DNA of 5,143 nucleotides from contig CAZYQW010000050.1 in NCBI GenBank assembly GCA_964649825.1, positions 1-5,143 on the forward strand. The letters run 5' to 3'. Shown here piece by piece: positions 1-5,143 of the stretch; positions within the stretch are counted from its first letter, which is position 1, and every line of letters begins with the position of its first letter. This stretch comes from CAZYQW01 sp964649825. Lineage in GTDB: Bacteria; Planctomycetota; B15-G4; JADJEK01. A model generated the notes under the pieces. It did no database searches. It was not told the origin of the DNA and worked only from the letters and a program-made list of their open reading frames with translations. The translations under genes and the position numbers were made by a program.

Positions 1-2925
1 TGCCAGGGTGTCGGCGCGTTCGTTCTTTCCTCGCCGGCGCAGGGTGCGACGAACGTTCCGAATCTCGTCGAGTTCCGCTGGACCGCCGCCTCCGGCGCCG
101 CGAGCTACGATCTCTACCTCGGCCGGACGGAAAGCCCGGCGCTCGTGTTGTCAGGCATCGTGGGCACGTCGATCGCCATCCCACGCCTTCTCCCGTCGAC
201 GACGTACCAGTGGAAAGTCGTCGCGCGATCGGCTTGCAATCCGTCGGTGAGCTCTTCGTCGCCCGTCGCGTCGTTCTCCGTGACGACGGCTTGCCCCGCG
301 CCGGCGCCTACTACGATCACGTTCGCGCCGGCAGAGGACATCTCCTTGGGCCAGACCTACGCGATCACGTGGGAGTCATCCGAGGGGATCGACGCGGGGG
401 GCAGCTACATGATCGAACGATCGACGAGCGCGTCGTTTGCTTCGATCGTCGATCGCCAGCAGACCACCACGACGTCGGCCTCATTCGTGTCCGAGACCGC
501 GGGTACTTACCACCATCGCGTGCGCGCGATCGCCGGATGCAGCGCGTCGCGAACGTCGTCGTGGTCGCCGGGCGCCACAGTGAGCGTCAAGGCGGGGCGC
601 GCGACGGTCGTCATCACGCGACCTCCCGACCCGGTCATCACGAAGCTCGGCGACCTGCTCGAGGACCAGCGGGCGAGCTTCGTCATCGAGAACGTCGGCA
701 GCGAGACCGTGCAGGTCGCGGTGACGCGGCAGGAGGTCGGCTCCGTCCCGTTCTTCCAGGTCACCGACCCGTTCGGAGGGAGTTCGTTCCAGATCACCCT
801 CAAGCCTCGCGAGCCGAAGACGATGAATCTCCGATTTTCGGGGCCTCCGAACGACGTCGCCGGAAGCTATCAGGGCGTCATCACGGTCACGCCGCTCGTC
901 GCGAATGCGACGGTGAGTTACGCATGGATCAATCTGAAGATCGGCGACACGGGATCCACCACGGCGCCGAAGTTTCTCGTTGGCGGGCTCGAGTCGGAGT
1001 ACGCGTTCTTCCCGGCGAAGAAGGGGGACGACGGGGACCGCGCGCCGCTGTCGATCGACATTCTCAACAGCGGCGGTACGGCGATGGATCTGACCTCCGA
1101 GGTCGGACCCGAGATCTGGCTGCAACCGGAGTCGGGATGGAACAGGACGCCGATTCCGCCGAATAGCTTTCGCCCCGTGCGCCTTTCGACGATTCGATTC
1201 CTCGCGCCAGGAAATTCGGCGCTTCCGCGCTACACGTACTTCAACGTCCGTACCCGCGCCGGACAGAGCGCGCGGCTGCTGGTCCAGGACAACACCGAGT
1301 TCGAGATGGGGACCGGGCGCGCGTCGCTTTCGTCGGTCGCGGATCGGTCGTTCATCGTCCCGACCGTCACGAGCGAAACTCTCACGGGAGGTGGCCAGCG
1401 GTTCACGCGACTCCGCCTGACAAACGTTGGCGGCGGCAGCGTTCAGCTCGACCTTTACTACGTGCCTTCTGGTCAGGATGGCTACGACGGCGATGTCAGG
1501 CGCGCGACGATCGTGCTGCCGCCGAACGACGTCGTCAACGTCACCGACCCGCTGGTACAGGTCTTCGGGCTCGCGCGGCCTGCAACCGGGCAACTCGAGA
1601 TCCGCGCAGCACCCGAGAAAATCGGCCTCGTCACGGTCGTCGGGTCGACGGAGACGCGTCCCGTCGGTGGCGGGGTTTTCCAGCAGAGCGTGCCGACACT
1701 GCTTCGCGGTGAAGGGGCCATCGTCGGCTCGAGCCACGTCGTGGCGGGGATCGCACGAGACTCCACCATCGTACCGGATCTCGTACTCGTGGAGACGACC
1801 GGTCGCGATTCGGCGACCGTGCGCGTCAGGCTTCGTGACTCGTCAGGCGCAGCGAAGGGCGATCGCCAGGTCACCGTGCCCGCGTATGGCCGGGCCGTCG
1901 TCACGGACGTCGTGCAGACGCTGGGTGGAGGTGTGTCAGGCAGCGGGTTCCGCATCGAGATCGAGACGGAGACCGGAGGCGGCGCCGTCGTCGGCAACGT
2001 GTCGTCGGCCGTCGTGGGCAACCGAGGCGGCGCGACGCTCGTCAGCGTGCCCTCGGGAGCCGTTCCGGCGATCAGCTCGCTCGGACGGTTCGCGGACGCC
2101 GAGGCGGCCGCAATGTCGAAATTCCTCGTGCCGGGAGTGGTGTCAGGCATCGAGATGCTCCCCGGAGCCGGGACGTTCCGCACAGAGCTGACACTGCTGA
2201 ACGTCGGCGGCGACGGCGCAAGCTTCACGGTCGCGTTCAATGACGAGAGCACCGGGCAGTCGCATACGAAGGGCGTCAGCGTCCCGGCGGGCGGTTCGAT
2301 CACGTACGCGAACGTCCTGGCCGATCTCTGGGGCGTGCAGGCGGCGCATGGGTCGCTCACGATCGAGTGCCCGCGTGGCGGCCGGGCCTTCGCCGTTCTC
2401 CGCGGTGACTTGAATGCCGGTGTCGTGATGGACCGGATGCCGGTCCTATCGCTCTTCTCCGAGGGACTGACGGGCGACGGTTCCGCCAAGCCGGTCTACG
2501 CGGACGGCATCGAGCAATCGACATCGGCATCTCGTGGCTCGCGGAGCGCGCTCGTGCTGGCGGAAACGTCCGGACGGCCGGCAAGCGTCCGCGTGCGCCT
2601 CTACGAGGCGGGAAACCGCTCGTACCCGGTCGCCGAGAAGAAGGTGACCGTTCCCGCGGGTCACCAAATCACGCTCGACACGCTCTTCGACTCGCTCGGG
2701 ATGAACGACACGAACCGCCGGAAGGATCGGACCAACATGCAGTGCGTCGTCGTGCCTGACAGCTCCGCCGGGCTCGTCGCGGCGATGCTCCGTACGACCG
2801 ACAACGTCACCGGCGAGACGTCGCTGCAGCTGCTGCAGCCCGCAGGCGGCGTTCCCGCGACGGGCATCCAGAAGGTGACGGCCGACGACCCTGTCGGCGG
2901 GCGGCGGAGACCGGTGAGGCGTTAG
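1..2925 (+). CDS. Secreted/surface multi-domain beta-sandwich protein with fibronectin type III-like domains, 5'-partial
   Basis: The frame is open from base 1 to the TAG at 2923-2925, giving 974 visible residues; the true start lies upstream. A GTG at 145 is not the start, because it falls inside the first domain. Domains, numbered from base 1: FN3-like about 10-95 (ends with a Y-Q-W-K-V core strand and a Ser-rich loop); FN3-like about 99-197; Ig-like about 212-316 with a V-I-E-N-V-G-S motif; beta module A about 324-430 (contains LPRYTYF and ARLLVQDN); modules B about 452-572, C about 580-690, D about 707-828, E about 829-955; then a polar tail ending RRRPVRR. Modules B and D share the pattern hydrophobic-P, F-x-(R/T)-L-x-L-x-N-V-G-G, P-(P/A)-x-x-x-x-x-(N/Y), G-x-L-x-I. 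No transmembrane segment or catalytic motif is seen. Low cysteine content and Ser/Thr/Gly/Val richness suit an exported protein. The role is inferred to be structural or adhesive. It could instead be the C-terminal half of a secreted enzyme such as a protease, which this window cannot exclude. It is paralogous to and convergent with the gene at 3076-5143. Confidence 0.92.
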   Translation, partial: CQGVGAFVLSSPAQGATNVPNLVEFRWTAASGAASYDLYLGRTESPALVLSGIVGTSIAIPRLLPSTTYQWKVVARSACNPSVSSSSPVASFSVTTACPAPAPTTITFAPAEDISLGQTYAITWESSEGIDAGGSYMIERSTSASFASIVDRQQTTTTSASFVSETAGTYHHRVRAIAGCSASRTSSWSPGATVSVKAGRATVVITRPPDPVITKLGDLLEDQRASFVIENVGSETVQVAVTRQEVGSVPFFQVTDPFGGSSFQITLKPREPKTMNLRFSGPPNDVAGSYQGVITVTPLVANATVSYAWINLKIGDTGSTTAPKFLVGGLESEYAFFPAKKGDDGDRAPLSIDILNSGGTAMDLTSEVGPEIWLQPESGWNRTPIPPNSFRPVRLSTIRFLAPGNSALPRYTYFNVRTRAGQSARLLVQDNTEFEMGTGRASLSSVADRSFIVPTVTSETLTGGGQRFTRLRLTNVGGGSVQLDLYYVPSGQDGYDGDVRRATIVLPPNDVVNVTDPLVQVFGLARPATGQLEIRAAPEKIGLVTVVGSTETRPVGGGVFQQSVPTLLRGEGAIVGSSHVVAGIARDSTIVPDLVLVETTGRDSATVRVRLRDSSGAAKGDRQVTVPAYGRAVVTDVVQTLGGGVSGSGFRIEIETETGGGAVVGNVSSAVVGNRGGATLVSVPSGAVPAISSLGRFADAEAAAMSKFLVPGVVSGIEMLPGAGTFRTELTLLNVGGDGASFTVAFNDESTGQSHTKGVSVPAGGSITYANVLADLWGVQAAHGSLTIECPRGGRAFAVLRGDLNAGVVMDRMPVLSLFSEGLTGDGSAKPVYADGIEQSTSASRGSRSALVLAETSGRPASVRVRLYEAGNRSYPVAEKKVTVPAGHQITLDTLFDSLGMNDTNRRKDRTNMQCVVVPDSSAGLVAAMLRTTDNVTGETSLQLLQPAGGVPATGIQKVTADDPVGGRRRPVRR

Positions 2926-2928
2926 GCG
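2911..2928. repeat. Shared gene-end sequence, inverted copy at 3073-3090
   Basis: The last codons of gene 1 (Pro-Val-Arg-Arg-stop) and the first bases beyond match the corresponding end of gene 2 in inverted orientation. The core AGGCGTTAGG at 2917-2926 equals the reverse complement of 3075-3084. Identical final residues plus adjoining non-coding similarity, followed in both cases by heptad arrays, suggest that the duplicated unit included the 3' flank and not only the coding region. Confidence 0.65.
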
Positions 2929-3051
2929 CTCGGCCCTCGGCGTTCGGCCCTCGGCCTTTGTCAGAGCGCGGCGAGGAATCGATGGCTGTATGGTGCAACC
3001 CCCTCTGCGATCCGAGGACGAAACGCCGAGGGCCCAACGCCGAGGGCCGAG
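2929..3051. terminator. Large inverted repeat between convergent stop codons; candidate bidirectional terminator
   Basis: Bases 2929-2955 match the reverse complement of 3025-3051 at 26 of 27 positions (the mismatch is at 2945), leaving a 69-base loop. A second, weaker pairing joins 2911-2956 with 3045-3090 (39 of 46), where the homologous gene ends contribute. Transcripts of either gene could fold the arms into a long GC-rich stem. There is no run of T after either stem, and the loop is long for an intrinsic terminator. The inverted repeat is directly visible; the terminator role is inferred from its place between convergent genes. Confidence 0.4.
2930..2957 (+). repeat. Heptanucleotide tandem repeat array, left arm (4 units)
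   Basis: Four contiguous 7-bp units start four bases after the gene 1 stop codon: TCGGCCC, TCGGCGT, TCGGCCC, TCGGCCT. The first five bases are constant and the last two vary. The units run on the + strand, opposite to the array at 3009-3071. The array is non-coding as placed. It resembles in form the short tandemly repeated heptanucleotides known from some bacterial genomes; a relation to those is not claimed. Confidence 0.85.
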
Positions 3052-3071
3052 GGCCGAGTACCGAGGGCCGA
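3009..3071 (-). repeat. Heptanucleotide tandem repeat array, right arm (9 units)
   Basis: Read on the - strand from 3071 down to 3009, nine units keep a strict 7-bp register: TCGGCCC, TCGGTAC, TCGGCCC, TCGGCCC, TCGGCGT, TGGGCCC, TCGGCGT, TTCGTCC, TCGGATC. Decay increases away from gene 2. The array begins five bases past the gene 2 stop codon, mirroring the left array's position after gene 1. Because 3 x 7 = 21 bases, it translates as a spurious 7-residue repeat (L-G-P-R-P-S-A), which should not be called a protein. Confidence 0.85.
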
Positions 3072-3075
3072 GGCC

Positions 3076-5143
3076 CTAACGCCTGACAGGTCTGCGCCGC
3101 GTCGGCTCGGGGGGCTCCGGCTCGTCGGGGATCGGGGCGGCGAGGGTGACGCCGGTTGCGGGAACACCTCCGCTCGGCGTCAGCTGCCACGTCGTCAGGT
3201 CCTGGGTCACGTTGTCGAGCGCCTGGACGATCGCGGAGATCAGCCCGTCGCCACTCTTCGGCACGACGACGACCATCACGTTGATCCGATCCTTCGCGCG
3301 GAGCGAGGTCGCGAGGTTCATCCCCGCAAAGATCGAGTCGAGTCGGACCTCGCCGAGCGCCGAGAGCGTGAAGGTCTTTGTTGCGAACGGCACGATGCGG
3401 TTCCCCGCTTCGTAGAGGCGTACCTCCACGGTCGCGCCCGCGTTCCGCACCTCGGTCATCACGAGCGCCCAGTTCGCGCCGCGGGCCACCGACACCGACT
3501 GCGCGAGCCCGTCAACGTAGATCGGCCGCTTCTCGCCGGATGCCGCCCCGGTCAGAGCGCCCGAGGATGTCGGTACCGCGAGGCTCGGGGCCGTCGTTCC
3601 AGAGTTGGTCGTCTGTCGCGCGTAGACGTGCGTCGCGAGATTCGACGCGTCGACGAGAATCGTGCCGAGCACCTGGCCGGAGAGGCCGAAGAGGTCGGTC
3701 ACGACGTTCGCGTATTCGACGCTCTGGCCCGGCGGGATGTTCAACGTCTTCTGCCCGATCTGCGTGCCTGACGAGTCGACGAGCGACATCGTGAGCATCG
3801 AGGTCGATCCCGATGGCGACGATGCGCCGACGGTCGTTCGGAACGTGGCCGGGATGGCCCCGAACGAACCGTTGACGACGTTCGGGATCACGTACTGCAC
3901 GGAAGCTTCCGGCAGCGCAGTCTTGTCAGGACCGACGTAGCGGAGATACATCCTGTCGGGCCAACGTGTCGGCTGGCGCATCGAGAGGGCGGCCTGCGTC
4001 GAGACCGTGCCGGCCATGGGCTGCGAGACGAGGGACCAGCCTTCTCCCGCCGCGTCGCGGACGAAAATCACGGCCGCGATGGAGCCTTTTCCGGACGTCA
4101 CGCTCACGGAGAGGCGCGCGCCGACAACCTGGCTCACGGCGCCCAGCGAGAGCACGCTGGCGATGCGCGCCTGCCCGTAGCGTTGCACGGCGATGTTCCG
4201 GGTTCCGAGGGTCGCGCCCGTGGAGTCGATCAGGGAAACCGTGACGCTCGCTCCGTCGACGCCGGTCGTCTCGGCGAGAATCAGCTCTCCCGTCTCGCTC
4301 GACGCGATCGTCACGCCGGGAATCGTATGGGGGGTCACGTCGCGGGCGCCTTCGCCTCGCGCGAAGACGGGAAGCCTCCAGCCGGTGCCTCCCGTTCCCC
4401 GGCTGTCAGGAGTGAACACGTGCGCGGCGACGCTGAGAAAACCGATCCTCTCCGGTGCGGCGCGGATCTCCAACTGGCCCCGTGCCGAGCCGGTCCAACC
4501 GAAGAGCTGCAGCAGCGGGTCCGTCAACCGGACGACGTCGTTGGGCGGCACCACGATGGGCGCGCGCCTGACAGACCCCGACGTGATCCCGTCCTGGCCC
4601 TCGGGGGTGAAGAAGATCTCCGTCGTGACGTCCGCCGGGCCGACGTTCGCCAGTGTCAGGATCGTGTAGCGCCGGAGGCTTCCGGCGAGGTCCTCACCGA
4701 GGACGCCGGGGACGACGTACGATCGTTCCTCCTTCGAGAGCTTTGCCCTCGTTGTGTCGACCGAGGTGGTGTCGTTGTCCTGCACCAGGAGGCGGGCGGT
4801 GTCTCCACTTCGCGTGTGCACGGTGAAGTAGGTGTAGCGGGGGAGCGGCGAGCCTGACAGCGCGCGCTCGCGCATGGTGTGCAGAGAAACGGTCAGGCGG
4901 CCGCCTGCCGCGATCGGATTCGCGTTCCATTCGCTCGCAGGCTCGAGCCAGACCTCGGGGCCGATCTCGCCGCCGATCTCCTGCGTCGAGGATCCGGGAT
5001 TGACGATGTCGACGTTCAGCGCGGGACGCCCGGTGTCGTCCGCGCCCGCGAACCCGGGGAACGCGACATACTCGACCCGCGTCGAGCCGACCGCGAAGTA
5101 CGGCGTCGCCGAGTCGGAGCCGCCGACTTTCAGGTTCACGAAG
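3076..5143 (-). CDS. Paralogous secreted/surface multi-module beta-sandwich protein, 5'-partial
   Basis: The frame is open from the right edge (first full codon 5142-5140) to a TAG at 3078-3076, giving 688 visible residues; the N-terminus lies outside. A GTG at 5139 is not a credible start: the residues around it (F-V-N-L-K-V-G) align with W-I-N-L-K-I-G, deep inside gene 1. Modules follow the same order as in gene 1: A about 13-123 (G-P-E-V-W-L-E-P, LPRYTYF, ARLLVQDN), B about 140-265 (V-P-P-N-D-V-V, GQLEIRAAPE), C about 272-390, D about 412-530 (P-P-G-Q-S-V-E-Y-A-N-V), E about 538-664 (V-R-L-Y-E-A-G-N-R, D-N-V-T, GGVPATG), then a Pro/Glu-rich linker and the tail RRRPVRR. Identity to gene 1 is highest in A, B and E; C and D have drifted, and a stretch of about 25 residues between C and D (near 390-412) has no close counterpart. 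No catalytic motif or membrane segment is visible. A role as an extracellular structural or adhesive protein is inferred only from architecture. Confidence 0.92.
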   Translation of the reverse strand, partial: FVNLKVGGSDSATPYFAVGSTRVEYVAFPGFAGADDTGRPALNVDIVNPGSSTQEIGGEIGPEVWLEPASEWNANPIAAGGRLTVSLHTMRERALSGSPLPRYTYFTVHTRSGDTARLLVQDNDTTSVDTTRAKLSKEERSYVVPGVLGEDLAGSLRRYTILTLANVGPADVTTEIFFTPEGQDGITSGSVRRAPIVVPPNDVVRLTDPLLQLFGWTGSARGQLEIRAAPERIGFLSVAAHVFTPDSRGTGGTGWRLPVFARGEGARDVTPHTIPGVTIASSETGELILAETTGVDGASVTVSLIDSTGATLGTRNIAVQRYGQARIASVLSLGAVSQVVGARLSVSVTSGKGSIAAVIFVRDAAGEGWSLVSQPMAGTVSTQAALSMRQPTRWPDRMYLRYVGPDKTALPEASVQYVIPNVVNGSFGAIPATFRTTVGASSPSGSTSMLTMSLVDSSGTQIGQKTLNIPPGQSVEYANVVTDLFGLSGQVLGTILVDASNLATHVYARQTTNSGTTAPSLAVPTSSGALTGAASGEKRPIYVDGLAQSVSVARGANWALVMTEVRNAGATVEVRLYEAGNRIVPFATKTFTLSALGEVRLDSIFAGMNLATSLRAKDRINVMVVVVPKSGDGLISAIVQALDNVTQDLTTWQLTPSGGVPATGVTLAAPIPDEPEPPEPTRRRPVRR

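Larger units (their letters stand above)
149..4859. repeat. Dispersed over-represented 7-mer TGTCAGG (12 copies)
   Basis: Exact copies on the + strand are at 149-155, 1494-1500, 1934-1940, 2141-2147, 3924-3930, 4404-4410 and 4654-4660. Exact copies on the - strand (CCTGACA on +) are at 1416-1422, 2755-2761, 3082-3088, 4567-4573 and 4853-4859. The next base is C in nine and A in three. Other bases in the first position are rarer: CGTCAGG at 1824, 1841, 3193 and (-) 3767-3773; GGTCAGG at 1471 and 4891; no AGTCAGG found. Chance expectation for one 7-mer on two strands of this length is about 0.6. The function is unknown; see findings. Confidence 0.8.

Noticed and set aside
145..147. GTG as the start codon of gene 1
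   Set aside because: The frame is open to base 1, and the upstream 48 codons complete the first fibronectin-like domain (W-T-A-A-S-G-A-A-S-Y-D-L-Y), so the start is outside the window.
411..453. Local cluster of GATCG words
   Set aside because: The word is frequent throughout the coding sequence, since it arises from common Ile/Asp/Arg codons in GC-rich DNA; no spacing or symmetry sets this cluster apart.
481..1737. Minus-strand open frame of 418 codons opposite gene 1
   Set aside because: It is Arg/Asp-rich with no domain signature, lies antisense to a well-supported coding frame with a conserved paralogue, and is typical of GC-rich shadow frames. The same applies to 1482-2489 (-) and 4183-4857 (+).
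2851..2865. V-P-A-T-G as a sortase LPXTG-like anchor followed by an Arg-rich tail
   Set aside because: No hydrophobic membrane segment lies between the motif and the basic tail in either protein, so the defining three-part signal is absent.
2930..3071. Repeat arrays as a CRISPR locus
   Set aside because: The units are 7 bp, directly abutting, without spacers, and arranged in opposite orientations; no cas gene is visible.
2807..3190. Minus-strand open frame of 127 codons containing an L-G-P-R-P-S-A type repeat
   Set aside because: It is a read-through of the 7-bp repeat array (three units equal seven codons) that overlaps both real gene ends in other frames. No protein-like features lie outside the repeat.

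Overview
The window is a GC-rich bacterial segment (about two thirds G+C by eye). It is filled by two large convergent coding regions, both cut by the window edges, separated by a 150-bp repeat-rich gap. I see no RNA gene, CRISPR array, transposase or recognisable enzyme. Both proteins are built from tandem beta-sandwich modules with N-V-G, V-P-A-G and 'G.L.I' style motifs. Such long, enzyme-free, presumably secreted proteins are familiar from Acidobacteriota (Thermoanaerobaculia/Holophagae-like lineages) and neighbouring GC-rich phyla. That assignment is pattern memory, not proof, and no marker gene is present to settle it.

Layout: positions 1-2925 (+) hold the C-terminal 974 codons of gene 1. 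It carries two fibronectin type III-like domains, an Ig-like domain, five further beta modules and a basic tail ending RRRPVRR. Positions 2926-3075 are intergenic: four 7-bp repeats (consensus TCGGCCC) on the + strand, a 51-bp spacer, then nine repeats in the same 7-bp register on the - strand. The arms form a near-perfect inverted repeat between the two stop codons. Positions 3076-5143 (-) hold the C-terminal 688 codons of gene 2. It is a clear paralogue of gene 1, co-linear module by module and ending in the same RRRPVRR.

The two genes therefore look like a tail-to-tail (inverted) duplicated pair of extracellular or surface proteins, probably in adhesion, matrix or envelope structure; a specific function cannot be read. 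Both N-termini lie outside the window, so signal peptides, promoters, ribosome binding sites and any N-terminal catalytic domain are not visible.

The most striking signal is not a gene. The 7-mer TGTCAGG occurs 12 times on the two strands together, where about 0.6 is expected, and 9 of the 12 extend to TGTCAGGC. It lies in both orientations and in four different codon registers, so protein sequence does not explain it. It behaves like a genome-wide signal word such as a DNA-uptake, Chi-like or protein-recognition sequence.
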